A stretch of DNA of 64,000 nucleotides from Psychromonas marina (GCF_030161115.1 NZ_BSPQ01000002.1:218318-282317), one strand, 5' to 3'. Numbered from the stretch's first letter, positions 9,834-19,640 are shown. Program-made: numbers and translations. Notes: generated by a model from the letters alone, not told the origin.

Positions 9834-10794
9834 GTCGGGCTAAAGCCACGACCTACAGAGGAACTGTTTTTGGTGATTTGTCGTGCTAAAGCCGCGACCT
9901 ACAGGAGGGCTGTTTATAGGTTTTATGATGATTGTCGGGCTGAAGCCGCGACCTACAGGGGAGCGTTTTTTGTTTTTGATTATGATTGTCGGGCTCAAGC
10001 CACGACCTACAGGGGCGCTGTGAATTTTGTAGGTCGGCGATTTATCCCGACACGCCAGGGGCGTTGTTTTGACTTTCGTTGTTAGCTACTCGTAACCCGC
10101 TGCTTAAAAATCTGTCGGGCTGAAGCCGCGACCTACAGGGGAGCGTTTTTTGTTTTTGATGATGATTGTCGGGCTAAAGCCACGACCTACAGGGGATTGG
10201 TGAATTTCGTAGGTCGGCGATTTATCCCGACACGGCAGGGGCGTTGTTTTGGCTTTCGTTGCTAGCTACACGCAACCCGCCGCTTAAAAACCTATCGGGC
10301 TGAAGCCGCGACCTACAGGGGGATTGGTGAATTTCGTAGGTCGGCGATTTATCCCAACACGGCAGGGGCGTTGTTTTGACTTTCGTTGCTAGCTACACGC
10401 AACCCGCCGCTTAAAAACCTGTCGGGCTAAAGCCGCGACCTACTAGGGAGCTGTTTATAGGTTTTATGATGATTGTCGGGCTGAAGCCGCGACCTACAGG
10501 AGGGCTGCATTTGAATTTACTGACCGCTAATAGCTAACAGCTAACAACTGCTTTCATTTGTCGGGCTAAAGCCGCGACTTACGGGGGATCGGTGAATTTC
10601 GTAGGTCGGCGATTTATCCCGACACGCCAAGGGCGTTGTTTTGACTTTCGTTGCTAGCTACACGCAACCCGCCGCTTAAAAATCTGTCGGGCTAAAGCCA
10701 CGACCTACAGGAGGGCTGCATTTGAACTTACTGACGGCTAATAGCTAACAGCTAACAACTGCTTTCATTTTTCGGGCTAAAGTCTGACCTACAG
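9834..10794. repeat. Large REP array upstream of the prp operon
   Basis: About 960 bp consist almost wholly of REP elements in both orientations. Most are the GTCGGGC/loop TAAA type ending in CTACA. They are interleaved with an inverted type having head GTAG, arm GTCGGCGA, loop TTTA and arm TCCCGAC. A ~130-bp unit including the spacer GCTAGCTACACGCAACCCGC recurs about four times. No gene is credible here. Both orientations together make the array BIME-like. It separates the prp regulator from the divergent gene at 10921. Confidence 0.9.
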
Positions 10795-10920
10795 GTGGAT
10801 CAGTTATTTTTCATTTGTAGTAGATTTAAGCGCTTTTAATCTATAAATTAGGCATCCAAACTATGTAGCCGAAGCAGAGTACATAGATTCAAACACTTAC
10901 CTCATCTAAAGCCGATTATC

Positions 10921-11232
10921 ATGATTCAGTTACATAATATCCAAACTCAATTATTAAAAAAATGGTCACAATTTGTTGTCGCTTGTAAAAGTGTACAAGT
11001 ATTTCAAGAACGCGCTTGGGTTGTGAGTATCGATAGTGCGGGTGGTGATACTGATGCGATGTTCAAAGATACGTTTGTTGTCAGTGAAGATAGTTTTTCA
11101 ACTCCGATGTCGTGGATGCATCAACGTGATTACTCCAAGCAAGCAATTGACCAAGTCGACAAGATGCAGCGCTCTCAAGTATTAGTTGTTGATGTCGCAG
11201 GGCTATCGCATCATTTAATACGTGTGAAATAA
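10921..11232 (+). CDS. Hypothetical protein, 103 aa
   Basis: I do not recognise this gene. The frame encodes a soluble 103-aa protein with balanced composition, no signal peptide and no membrane helix; MQRSQVLVVDVAGLSHHLIRV near the C-terminus looks like a beta-strand core. No clear ribosome site precedes the ATG, which lowers confidence. It lies between the REP array and the DMT transporter gene, 47 nt from the latter, and could be its first operon partner. The reverse strand has a shorter overlapping frame with no better support. Confidence 0.45.
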   Translation: MIQLHNIQTQLLKKWSQFVVACKSVQVFQERAWVVSIDSAGGDTDAMFKDTFVVSEDSFSTPMSWMHQRDYSKQAIDQVDKMQRSQVLVVDVAGLSHHLIRVK

Positions 11233-11279
11233 TGCTTTGATATCTACTCTTTAAGCTCCCCTCTATTATAGGAACACCC

Positions 11280-12152
11280 ATGCTCAATAAAAAAATATCA
11301 GGTTATCTACTGGTACTCACCAGTATGCTGATTGTTAGTGCCGATAGCCTATTAGTCGAACTAACCCAAGCTGCTAGCTGGGATCTGTTATTTTGGCGAG
11401 GTGGTTTTATGGCCTTGTCACTGTCGGTTGTGTTGTTATTACGTTCACCTAAAAAGCTGCTTAGCAATGTACGTGAACTAAATGTTTCTTCATTCGTCGC
11501 CGGTATCGGATTTGCAGTTGGTGCGATCGGATTTGTGATGGCATTGGATAAAACCACGGTTTCAAGTACGGTGACTATTTTTAATACTGCGCCACTATTT
11601 ACCGTAATATTATCCTTTTTCTTTCTCAAGGAGCGTATTGCTCGCTCTACATTAATTGCGATTGCGACGGTTATTTCCGGTGTGTGGGTTATTTTTGCTT
11701 TTGCACCGAGTCAGTCACTGTGGCAAGGGGATTTATATGCGTTGATTGGCGCTATCTTCTTTGCTATTTACCTTATCTGCTTGAGTATCAATAAAGGGCG
11801 TAATGCAGAGCTGATCCTTCTTATTGCAGGCATAATCATTATGATTTTTGCAGGGTTTAACGGTGCGTCACCTTTGCAATTAAACATGCAGCAATATATC
11901 TATCTGTTCCTAATGGGTGGGGTTATGTTACCCGCTGCTTATTTGTTGGTTTCCAAAGCATCAGCGTTAATTAGCGCGCCAGAGGTGAGTTTTATTCTGC
12001 TAGGGGAGATATTCTTTGGCCCACTCTATGTCTTATTTATTCTGGGAGATGCCCCAAGTAATAGTGATATGGTTGGTGCTGCCATTGTATTAACCACGCT
12101 TGCTGCACATACCTATTGGCAATTCAAACATCCTGAACCGACTCAAGGTTAA
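11280..12152 (+). CDS. EamA/DMT-superfamily transporter
   Basis: This is an inner-membrane exporter-type protein of the drug/metabolite transporter superfamily. The 290 aa contain about ten hydrophobic helices forming two EamA repeats (about 8-140 and 150-280). The conserved end of the first repeat is visible as FNTAPLFTVILSFFFLKERI, and that of the second as the PEVSFILLGEIFFGPLYV segment. The substrate cannot be told from sequence; relatives export amino acids or metabolites. AGGAA lies 7 nt before the ATG. Confidence 0.88.
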   Translation: MLNKKISGYLLVLTSMLIVSADSLLVELTQAASWDLLFWRGGFMALSLSVVLLLRSPKKLLSNVRELNVSSFVAGIGFAVGAIGFVMALDKTTVSSTVTIFNTAPLFTVILSFFFLKERIARSTLIAIATVISGVWVIFAFAPSQSLWQGDLYALIGAIFFAIYLICLSINKGRNAELILLIAGIIIMIFAGFNGASPLQLNMQQYIYLFLMGGVMLPAAYLLVSKASALISAPEVSFILLGEIFFGPLYVLFILGDAPSNSDMVGAAIVLTTLAAHTYWQFKHPEPTQG

Positions 12153-12204
12153 GCATCTGCTCAGTTCCTACTTTAAGGGCCTGCTATAAGCGATACAGAT
12201 CAAA

Positions 12205-12426
12205 CTACAACTGGTCAATGCACTCTTGAATACTTATGCGTTTTAAAAAGCATTGGTTTATCTTATCTTCTTGCGCTTGTGAAAGAGTGAATAACTTGGG
12301 GTGAGTTTGCGCTGCAAAGTGACGAATGATACGACGTCGGTAAATGGCGCGGCGATTAAATTGCATCAATAAACCTGAGAGTGCAAAAACCAAACAGCCA
12401 CAAATAATATAAAAAACGAGCATCAT
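12205..12426 (-). CDS. Small single-pass membrane protein, 73 aa
   Basis: I do not recognise the family. The N-terminus is one hydrophobic helix (about residues 2-22), followed by a strongly basic stretch (NRRAIYRRRIIRH) that predicts an N-out/C-in topology, and an amphipathic C-terminal tail. AGGGGA 7 nt before the double ATG is a good start signal, which is the main reason for accepting such a short gene. It lies convergent to the DMT transporter and downstream of the SulP gene. Confidence 0.6.
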   Translation of the reverse strand: MMLVFYIICGCLVFALSGLLMQFNRRAIYRRRIIRHFAAQTHPKLFTLSQAQEDKINQCFLKRISIQECIDQL

Positions 12427-12542
12427 AATATTCCCCTAAATCGTTGTCACCGTGATGGTTGTAAACAGTATAGTATTTCCTCTAAGATAGCAGGGGAAAT
12501 ACCATCGCTTACCTAATTATACGTTGCGAACAGTAGGGCGGA

Positions 12543-14192
12543 TCACCTATCGCTTACATGTTCAAGTGCAACACGTAGTGCCTCTTCTCGGTGATGATAA
12601 TGGTGTTGGCTGTTGATTAAATCTAGCACATGGAACTTCTCTAACTGCTGACGCGTTTCCTGATTCGGACATAATAGCAATACTTCACAATCGGCATCCT
12701 GCGCATCTTTTACTGCATTTTCAAGCGCTAACCCAACGGTGACATCGATCATCGGGACATCTGAGAGGTCTAAAATCATCACCTGATAATCTGAAATACT
12801 CGCATGTTGGCGTGATATTGCTTTTGAGACACTAAATATCATCGGCCCTGAAAGATAGAAAAACAGTACCTTGCCATCGGCCTTATCCAACAATATGCGT
12901 TCATTATCCGTCAGTGGTACATCGTTTTCATCGGCATCACTGATCGCTTTTACTTTACGTGCTTGCTCGCGGCTGAGTCGTTCAATGATAATGATATTAG
13001 AGATAAATACCCCGAGACCGACAGCCACAATCAAATCCACAAACACGGTTAATAACATCACGCCATACATCACCACCATACCGGGTAGGCTGACCTTATG
13101 GGCGCGTTGAATAAAGCTCCAGTCTAAAATATTAAAACCAACATATACCGCGATACCCGCTAGCACGGCCATCGGGATCGGCTCGGTCAAGCCACCTGCG
13201 ACTAACACGACTAATGCTAAAACAAGCGCACGCACCATGCCAGATACAGGCGATCGGGCACCGACCTGAATATTGGTTACTGTGCCCATTGTTGCACCTG
13301 CACCAGGCAATGCACCAAACAGACCAGAGATCATATTGGCGATACCTTGGCCGCGTAGCTCTTTATCTGAGTCATGCTCTTTACGTGTCAGTGAATCACC
13401 AATAACCGCCGTTAGTAGGGTATCGATACAGCCTAATGTACCTAACACTAAGGCATCTAATACCATGTTAGTGATCATCTCTGCGTTAAAGTGCGGCATC
13501 ACCAGCGAAGGCAAACCGGCAGGAATTTCACCAATACGGCGAATGCTGTCGGCATCAAAAAACAGAACCGATAACAACGTCACTGCGACTAATGCCACCA
13601 ACTGCGCGGGCACATATTTTCTGTATTGTTTAGGGAAGTAAAATAAAACGCCTAGGGTAAGTAGTCCTAAAAAGAGCTCACTGACATCCATATTAAGCAC
13701 GGTATCAGGAAGGACTGATAGCGTGTCAATAACACCACCGGCAGGGGCTGAATGCCCTAAAAGAGGGGATAACTGCAGAATAATTAAGATAACCCCGATA
13801 CCAGACATAAATCCTGAAATTACGCTGTAGGGCATTAGGGTGATATATTTTCCGAGTTTCAGCGTACCCAGTAATATTTGAAAGGCACCGGCCATCATCA
13901 CCACCGTAAACGACATCGCCATGCCCGTCTCGGGGTATTTTGCCATCATGCTGGTTAATACCGCCGTCATGATCACCGTCATTGGGCCGGTAGGTTCGGA
14001 AATGAGCGTATTGGAGCCACCAAAAAGGGCAGCAAAAAAGCCCACCATAATAGCGCCCCAAAGACCCGCTTCTGCGCCGGCTCCAGAAGCCACACCAAAG
14101 GCGAGTGCTAAGGGTAAAGAGATGATTGCGGTTGTCACACCACCAAAGATATCTCCCTTTAAGTTAATATTCTCAAAACGATTGCCAAGCAT
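12543..14192 (-). CDS. SulP-family anion transporter with STAS domain
   Basis: This is an inner-membrane SLC26/SulP transporter of 549 aa. The transmembrane core (about residues 15-400) has the family signature region near ISLPLALAFGVASGAG and ISEPTGPMTVIMTAVL. The C-terminal cytoplasmic STAS domain (about 435-540) contains VMILDLSDVPMIDVTVGLAL. SulP proteins carry sulfate, bicarbonate, dicarboxylates or other anions; the sequence alone does not decide. GGAGATGG upstream supports the start. There is no obvious operon partner, since purK ends 150 nt upstream. Confidence 0.9.
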   Translation of the reverse strand: MLGNRFENINLKGDIFGGVTTAIISLPLALAFGVASGAGAEAGLWGAIMVGFFAALFGGSNTLISEPTGPMTVIMTAVLTSMMAKYPETGMAMSFTVVMMAGAFQILLGTLKLGKYITLMPYSVISGFMSGIGVILIILQLSPLLGHSAPAGGVIDTLSVLPDTVLNMDVSELFLGLLTLGVLFYFPKQYRKYVPAQLVALVAVTLLSVLFFDADSIRRIGEIPAGLPSLVMPHFNAEMITNMVLDALVLGTLGCIDTLLTAVIGDSLTRKEHDSDKELRGQGIANMISGLFGALPGAGATMGTVTNIQVGARSPVSGMVRALVLALVVLVAGGLTEPIPMAVLAGIAVYVGFNILDWSFIQRAHKVSLPGMVVMYGVMLLTVFVDLIVAVGLGVFISNIIIIERLSREQARKVKAISDADENDVPLTDNERILLDKADGKVLFFYLSGPMIFSVSKAISRQHASISDYQVMILDLSDVPMIDVTVGLALENAVKDAQDADCEVLLLCPNQETRQQLEKFHVLDLINSQHHYHHREEALRVALEHVSDR

Positions 14193-14276
14193 TTAATCCA
14201 TCTCCATATAAAAAAATTGCATGCAAAGAACACAATAAAAATTGTTGTGCTCTTATCATTGCTGGAAATGAACTTG

Positions 14277-14303
14277 AATGACTGTTAAGGACTAACAGTC
14301 ATT
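14277..14303. terminator. 11-bp perfect hairpin between purK and the SulP gene
   Basis: The arms 14277-14287 and 14293-14303 pair perfectly around a 5-nt loop. The T-rich side (ATTTTT) faces the plus strand although both flanking genes are on the minus strand, so as a purEK terminator it would lack a U-tract. Its role is uncertain. Confidence 0.4.
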
Positions 14304-14342
14304 TTTAGGGGAGGGTAGAAAGGTAATGAGTCGGTTTGGTGA

Positions 14343-15461
14343 TTAATCCCTCGCCGCTAATTGTGCTATCTGTTCTCTAACCTGTTGTTCATTTTCAACA
14401 ATAAAGTTAATGTGACCCAGTTTTCTTTTCACTTTAGGTTCTTTGTTGTACCAGTACAGCTTACTGTTTGCTGTTAGTGCATCCAAAGGAGGCTGAGCGG
14501 TACCGATAAGGTTAAACATACCGGTCATCGAAATTTGCTCTGTGCTACCTAATGTTAAACCAGCTAACGCTCTAACATGGTTTTCAAACTGACAAGTAAT
14601 ACTGCCTAATTGTGTCCAGTGACCACTGTTGTGAACACGTGGTGCTAATTCATTGACCATCAGTGCATCGCCAACCACAAAAAACTCAATCGCTAGAATG
14701 CCAACATACTCTAAGTTGTTCAGCAGGCTTTCCATGTAATCTTGAGCTTGTTGCTGAAGATGTGCTGGAATATTCAGTGCCGGCGCAATTGAGTGCGTTA
14801 ACATACCTTGCTCGTGATGATTCTCAGCAAGTGAATAATGCACGATTTCACCGCTTTGGCTGCGTGCAGAAACCAGTGAGATCTCTTTTTCAAACTTCAC
14901 AAACGCTTCGATGATGTAATCAGTCATTGCAAGTTTGTCGAAAGCCTGCGCGTCTGCGTCATTTTTAATGACCCACTGATTCTTACCGTCATAACCTTCA
15001 GTACAAGACTTCGCCATCGCTGGGTAACCCAGTTTTTGACCTGCTTCGATGGCGCTTGCGTTATAAAGATAAGGCGAGGTTGGAATAGCTAAATCAGTTA
15101 ACAGTTGCTTCTCTTTACCACGGTGTTGGCAAGCTTCAATCGCTTCAACACTTGGGTAGATAGGGCAACATTTCGCTAGGGCTTGCATTAAAGCAAGATC
15201 AACCTGTTCTTTTTCAACGCTAATACATTCAGGTTCACCCAGTGCGACATAAAGCGCGGCGATTGCATCAGCATCATAGCTGTTTGTGCCGTCTGCATTT
15301 TTTGTCGGATTAGGTGAACGTTCGATAATGCCTAAACCTTCAACACAGTCTAAATTTTGGCTTGCATCATCGTGAATAAAACTAAATTTAAGACCTATCG
15401 GTAAACCTGCTAGGGCCATCATGCGAGAAAGCTGTCCGCATCCCACTATCGCGATGCGCAT
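14343..15461 (-). CDS. purK: N5-carboxyaminoimidazole ribonucleotide synthase PurK
   Basis: PurK carboxylates AIR with ATP and bicarbonate in purine synthesis. It is an ATP-grasp protein: the N-terminus [19 protein letters not shown] holds the pre-ATP-grasp Rossmann start. Visible further on are AKSCTEGYDGKNQW, IIEAFVKFEKEISLVSARS, and FFVVGDALMVNELAPRVHNSGHWT near the C-terminus. I choose the ATG at 15461, because GGGAGG lies just upstream of it and a GTG further upstream would put that site inside the gene. It overlaps the purE stop (TAATG), so translation is coupled. Length is 372 aa. Confidence 0.95.
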   Translation of the reverse strand: MRIAIVGCGQLSRMMALAGLPIGLKFSFIHDDASQNLDCVEGLGIIERSPNPTKNADGTNSYDADAIAALYVALGEPECISVEKEQVDLALMQALAKCCPIYPSVEAIEACQHRGKEKQLLTDLAIPTSPYLYNASAIEAGQKLGYPAMAKSCTEGYDGKNQWVIKNDADAQAFDKLAMTDYIIEAFVKFEKEISLVSARSQSGEIVHYSLAENHHEQGMLTHSIAPALNIPAHLQQQAQDYMESLLNNLEYVGILAIEFFVVGDALMVNELAPRVHNSGHWTQLGSITCQFENHVRALAGLTLGSTEQISMTGMFNLIGTAQPPLDALTANSKLYWYNKEPKVKRKLGHINFIVENEQQVREQIAQLAARD

Positions 15462-15940
15462 TATTCTACCTCCCACGCAACACTTTCAGTTTGTTTCTGG
15501 CGCCAAGCTTTCACTTTGCTTTTTAATTCTTCATCATGCATAGCCAGTAATTGCGACGCTAATAGGCCCGCATTAAATGCACCCGCTTCGCCAATCGCTT
15601 GCGTTGCTACAGCAACACCTTTTGGCATTTGCACGATAGATAACAAGCTATCCATTCCTTTTAGTGCCTTACTTTGCACAGGAACGCCAATCACAGGAAC
15701 ACATGTCATTGCTGCTGCCATGCCTGGTAAATGTGCCGCGCCGCCTGCACCAGCAATAATTACGTCATACTTGCCTTCAGCAGATTCAGCGAATTCGCAT
15801 AATCTTTTTGGGGTACGGTGAGCAGAGACCACCATCGCTTCAAAGGGGATACCAAATTCTTCAAGCAGCGTGGTAGCATTGCGCATTACAGGCCAATCAG
15901 ATTGAGAACCCATGATGATAGCGACTTTAAATTTACTCAT
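15461..15940 (-). CDS. purE: N5-CAIR mutase PurE
   Basis: PurE moves the carboxyl group of N5-CAIR to give CAIR, following PurK. It is a class I PurE of 159 aa with the classical N-terminus containing [10 protein letters not shown] (about 10-19), [10 protein letters not shown] (about 39-48) with the catalytic histidine, and the [13 protein letters not shown] loop (about 62-74). It forms a two-gene operon with purK. A LysR gene starts 260 nt away in the opposite direction. Confidence 0.96.
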   Translation of the reverse strand: MSKFKVAIIMGSQSDWPVMRNATTLLEEFGIPFEAMVVSAHRTPKRLCEFAESAEGKYDVIIAGAGGAAHLPGMAAAMTCVPVIGVPVQSKALKGMDSLLSIVQMPKGVAVATQAIGEAGAFNAGLLASQLLAMHDEELKSKVKAWRQKQTESVAWEVE

Positions 15941-16141
15941 TGTTACTTCCCTATTAGCGTTTGTGTATTGAGGTGGTAAAGATTGGCGCTATTATATTCT
16001 TCATTGCCATTCAAAATCAATATACTAAGAGAGTTATAGCAAGCGTAAAACAGCCCACATCAGCGCAAGTGCTTGTTTCTTGTTAATGACAGCAGTATTG
16101 CAAAAAAGAAAGATAGATGAAAATAGATATAATCTAATTGC

Positions 16142-16163
16142 AATATAGATTATTATCTATATT
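16142..16163. promoter_or_regulatory. Palindrome upstream of the LysR gene
   Basis: A perfect 9-bp inverted repeat (aatatagat at 16142-16150 and its complement at 16155-16163, 4-nt spacer) lies 37 nt before the LysR start. A half-matching atagat motif recurs around 16110-16135. LysR proteins commonly bind imperfect dyads just upstream of their own gene, so this is a candidate autoregulatory site. Confidence 0.45.
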
Positions 16164-16199
16164 GAATAAAACTCTAATCAGCGCAATAAGTGAGTCGTT

Positions 16200-17144
16200 A
16201 TGCAATCTCGATTACATGCCCATGTTGGCACCATGAGGCAGTTGGAAATATTATTAGCAGTGCACGATAAAGGCAGCATTAATGAAGCTGCCAAATCACT
16301 GTTTTTAACGCAACCAACTGTTTCTATTCAGATGCGTAAACTAAGTGATGCGATTGGCGAGCCTTTGTATCAATATGTTAATCGACGCTTAGTGTTTACC
16401 GAGGTAGGTTTAGAGTTAGTAAAAACAGCAGTTGAAGTGCTCGATAGCTTCAGCCGATTAGATATGACCCTCGGTAACCTACGTGAATTTAAATCAGGCA
16501 CCCTCAGGCTGGCGGTGGTAACGACCTCAAAGTACTTTATTCCACATCTGCTTGGCCCGTTTTGTGAGCAATTCCCAGATATTGATATCCAGTTAACCAT
16601 CGGTAATCGAGAACAAACCATTGAACGCATGAAGCAGGGGATTGATGACTTTTATGTGTTTAGCCATCCTCCGCGTGATATCGAAGCACACAGCCTTGAG
16701 TTTTTAGAAAACCCACTGGTCGCCATTGCACATCAAGATCACCCGTTGGCTAAACAGAGCACCATTAGTCTCGCACAATTATGTGAAGCCCCTTTTTTGA
16801 TGCGCGAGAAAGGGTCGGGCACCCGTTATGCTATCGAATCACTGCTTAAACAACATAAGTTGCAAGCAAATATAAAGATGACCATTGAAAGTAATGAAGC
16901 GATTAAACATTCGGTGATGTCGAAACTGGGGATATCTATTATCTCAGCACATACCTTAACCTATGGGGGACAAAGCGGGTTGGTGCGTTTACCTGTTAAT
17001 GAGTTACCGATAGATTCACATTGGTTTTTTATGTGGTCGAGCTCAAAAAGACCAACGCTCATCGCCTCTGCGTTTCTAGAACATATCGAAACTAATGGCC
17101 GAGAACTGTTGCAAAATGAGCTAGATAAAAGCGCGCTTGTTTAA
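16200..17144 (+). CDS. LysR-family transcriptional regulator
   Basis: This is a 314-aa regulator with an N-terminal winged helix-turn-helix (about 10-70; GSINEAAKSLFLTQPTVSIQ) and a type 2 periplasmic-binding-like ligand domain (about 95-300). The form TQPTVSIQMRKL and the body resemble the CbbR/YeiE branch, but that is only a family impression. The gene is divergent from purEK and convergent with the thioesterase gene, so no target can be read from context beyond autoregulation. Confidence 0.9.
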   Translation: MQSRLHAHVGTMRQLEILLAVHDKGSINEAAKSLFLTQPTVSIQMRKLSDAIGEPLYQYVNRRLVFTEVGLELVKTAVEVLDSFSRLDMTLGNLREFKSGTLRLAVVTTSKYFIPHLLGPFCEQFPDIDIQLTIGNREQTIERMKQGIDDFYVFSHPPRDIEAHSLEFLENPLVAIAHQDHPLAKQSTISLAQLCEAPFLMREKGSGTRYAIESLLKQHKLQANIKMTIESNEAIKHSVMSKLGISIISAHTLTYGGQSGLVRLPVNELPIDSHWFFMWSSSKRPTLIASAFLEHIETNGRELLQNELDKSALV

Positions 17145-17157
17145 AGGGGAGGCAACG

Positions 17158-17186
17158 CACCTTTGACTGTATTGAAGCCAAAGGTG
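17158..17186. terminator. Hairpin between convergent LysR and thioesterase genes
   Basis: CACCTTTG (17158-17165) and CAAAGGTG (17179-17186) form an 8-bp stem in the 52-nt gap between two convergent genes. Only short T runs follow, so it is a weak bidirectional terminator candidate. Confidence 0.4.
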
Positions 17187-17196
17187 TTTGAGGTCG

Positions 17197-17673
17197 CTAT
17201 TCCACAAAAATTTGCATCTCTTCGCCAATCTTCTTACGCATATTCATTAGCTTAATTGCCGTATCATGCTGTTTAATATCGGCTTCTGTTTCTGGTACCC
17301 ATTCAGGAATACGTTCCGAGTGTCCATTCTGATCCACCGCCACCATAATCACAATACAGTGGGTGGTTAAACGGCGATTAAGCGATTTAGGATCACAGGC
17401 GTTCACCTCTAACGCGATATGCATTGATGACTTACCGGTATAAATAACCTTCGCTTCAACCTCGACTAAACTACCGACATGAATCGGTTGAACAAAACGA
17501 ATGCCACCCGCATAAGCGGTTACACAATAACGACCACTCCAACCTGCAGCACAGGCATAAGCCGCTAAATCGATCCACTTCATCACGGCACCACCGTGCA
17601 CCTTACCGCCAAAATTCACATCCTGTGTTTCCGCTAAAAATCGCAGCGTAATATCTCTTTGTGGCATTTTCAT
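17197..17673 (-). CDS. Hotdog-fold acyl-CoA thioesterase
   Basis: This is a cytoplasmic acyl-CoA hydrolase of the YciA/YkhA hotdog family, 158 aa. The segment VNFGGKVHGGAVMKWIDLAAY (split around the hotdog helix, about 20-40) contains the family's conserved residues, and the FVQPIHVGSLVEVEA strand follows. A start ten codons further upstream is possible. I chose 17673 because a purine-rich AGGGAAGAA immediately precedes it and the longer N-terminus has no homology-like character. The substrate is unknown. Confidence 0.85.
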   Translation of the reverse strand: MKMPQRDITLRFLAETQDVNFGGKVHGGAVMKWIDLAAYACAAGWSGRYCVTAYAGGIRFVQPIHVGSLVEVEAKVIYTGKSSMHIALEVNACDPKSLNRRLTTHCIVIMVAVDQNGHSERIPEWVPETEADIKQHDTAIKLMNMRKKIGEEMQIFVE

Positions 17674-17912
17674 ATTCTTCCCTGAATTTAATAGTAAAGG
17701 CAACTTAACTTGTTAACAGCCACTTGGCAAATAACAATTCATTAACATTGTTGAGTGTTAAGAATAATGACAGTGAGGAATAAAATCTAGTGGGGTTATT
17801 GACCAGTAACACAATTTCAACCATTAAAACGAGAGGAAAGTGCTGACATCATAATAGTAAATTATATATCATGGCGTTAATTCAGTTATCGCCATTTTAA
17901 TTTAGGAAAATT

Positions 17913-19112
17913 ATGGAAATCATTAATGTTAAAGGATTTGTCGCCTTTACCTTAGCAATCATTTTGCTGTTTATAGGTAAGTTCGCCACGCAGCATTCGC
18001 CGCTGTTACGAAAATACAGTATTCCAGAGCCTGTGATTGGTGGTTTTGTTTGTGCTGCGGTTGTCGCGCTCTTCTATTATTTTTTAGATAAACAGATAGA
18101 GTTCGATTTAGCGGTTAGAGATATCTTGCTGCTCTATTTCTTTGCCGGAATTGGTTTGAATGCCGATTTCAAAAGCCTCATCTCAGGCGGAAAACCGCTG
18201 CTGATTTTAACCGCCTTGGCCATTATTTATATTCTCTTACAAAACGTATTAGGGGTAAGTGTCGCCACTGCCTTTGGCTTAGAGCCAATATTAGGCTTGA
18301 TGTCGGGCTCTATCTCACTGATTGGTGGTGTCGGAACAACCGTTGCTTGGGCACCTATTTTTGAACAGATGGGTATAAGTGGGGCTTCTGAAATTGGGAT
18401 TGCCAGTAATACGATCGGTTTGATCTTTGCCTGTTTAATGGGCGGTCCTATTGCCAACTACCTGATCAATCGTCATAAACTTAAAACCAATAAAGATGAT
18501 GATTTAGACATTGGTATCAGCCACGAAAATCACGTTAACTTGGATCACTTCTCTGTATTGCATGCGTGGTTAATGTTAAACGTCAGCTTGATGATTGGCT
18601 ACTTATTAGATGCTGCGATTGCAGAAACCGGATTACAACTGCCAATGTTTGTATCCTGCCTGATCGCAGGGATATGTATTGGTAACTTCCGAACGTTAGT
18701 CCTAAAAAGAGAGATAAAGGCGGGCACCAAAAAAGGGCTGAGCCTGATATCCGATATCTGCTTGGGCATGTTTTTAACCATGGCGTTAATGGGCTTGCAA
18801 CTTTGGCAACTACAAAGTGCACTCGCTTACCTAAGCACCGTGATGATTTTACAGGCGCTATTATCGGTTCTGTTCACCGTTTTTATCGTTTACCGCTTTA
18901 TGGGCAAAGATTACGAGGCCGCCGTTATCAGCTCAGGTTTTGGAGGAATAACATTAGGCTCAACCGCCACTGCAATCGTTAATATGACCGCAGTAACACA
19001 GCAGTATGGTGCTGCCCATCGTGCGTTTATCGTCGTTCCATTGGTATGTGGTTTCTTTATCGACTTGGCGAATGCATTGATCATTAATTGGTTTGTTGGG
19101 TTTCACGGTTAA
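17913..19112 (+). CDS. gltS: Sodium/glutamate symporter GltS
   Basis: This is a Na+-coupled glutamate uptake protein of the inner membrane, 399 aa, with about ten hydrophobic segments in two inverted halves. Recognisable family segments are KYSIPEPVIGGFVCA near residue 35, the GSISLIGGVGTTVAW reentrant loop near 130-145, and the second GFGGITLGSTATAIVNM near 340. AGGAAAATT before the ATG is a good ribosome site. It stands alone; a REP pair and a MITE follow it. Confidence 0.92.
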   Translation: MEIINVKGFVAFTLAIILLFIGKFATQHSPLLRKYSIPEPVIGGFVCAAVVALFYYFLDKQIEFDLAVRDILLLYFFAGIGLNADFKSLISGGKPLLILTALAIIYILLQNVLGVSVATAFGLEPILGLMSGSISLIGGVGTTVAWAPIFEQMGISGASEIGIASNTIGLIFACLMGGPIANYLINRHKLKTNKDDDLDIGISHENHVNLDHFSVLHAWLMLNVSLMIGYLLDAAIAETGLQLPMFVSCLIAGICIGNFRTLVLKREIKAGTKKGLSLISDICLGMFLTMALMGLQLWQLQSALAYLSTVMILQALLSVLFTVFIVYRFMGKDYEAAVISSGFGGITLGSTATAIVNMTAVTQQYGAAHRAFIVVPLVCGFFIDLANALIINWFVGFHG

Positions 19113-19315
19113 TAAAGGGTGACACGATAGTATTAGTACTTGACGCTTTTTAATCACAAAAGCGTTCTATACCTTCTAGAATATTTTTCAACGTTAGTAC
19201 AACGCAACAAGCTGCGAATATGATAACGATAAAAAATTTATTCAGTAGCAGTAAAAGTTGGCAACCTGTAAGCAGGAAAGCTATCTAACCCCAGCATTTT
19301 TGTTAATGCTTTTCA

Positions 19316-19372
19316 TGTAGGTCGGTCTTTAGGCCGTCAATAAAGGAATGATGGGATAAATCCCAACCTACA
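19316..19372. repeat. Isolated inverted REP pair
   Basis: Two REP elements face each other downstream of gltS. The left has head GTAG, arm GTCGGTC, loop TTTA and an imperfect closing arm GGCCGTC. The right, read on the minus strand, has head GTAG, arm GTTGGGA, loop TTTA and arm TCCCATC. It is a single BIME-like unit with two stem subtypes. Confidence 0.8.
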
Positions 19373-19479
19373 GGGCCTCTCTATTTTTGATATTGATTGG
19401 CAATGGGTATAGAGAGTTGCACCGAAAGGGGATTTTAAAGTGTTGTCGCGCTTTAAAATCTACCAGCAGGCAACGCCTA

Positions 19480-19640
19480 ATACCAATGGAATTTAATAGG
19501 TGTTCAGAGTTTGCGTAGGAAAAATTATTACTAATAAGGCGTGAGTTGCAGGAGATAGTTGTTCTCACTTCAAAATTCACAACGCAGTTAGGAATAATTT
19601 TAACCAGCAAGAATGATCACTTTATTAATTCCTTTGGTAT
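19480..19640. mobile_element. MITE-like element, short copy
   Basis: This is a 161-bp non-coding element. Its ends are inverted repeats, ATACCAATGGAATTTAATA on the left and the complement of ATACCAAAGGAATTAATAAA on the right. The same element in opposite orientation, longer by about 134 bp of internal hairpins, is at 51404-51698. No transposase is encoded, so mobilisation would be in trans. Confidence 0.8.

Noticed and set aside
9783-10085. 100-aa frame through the REP block
   Set aside because: It crosses several REP hairpins, and the translation merely repeats GLKPRPTE/CRAEAATYR-like strings.
11081-11287. 68-aa minus-strand frame opposite the 103-aa gene
   Set aside because: Shorter than the sense frame, without ribosome site or context.
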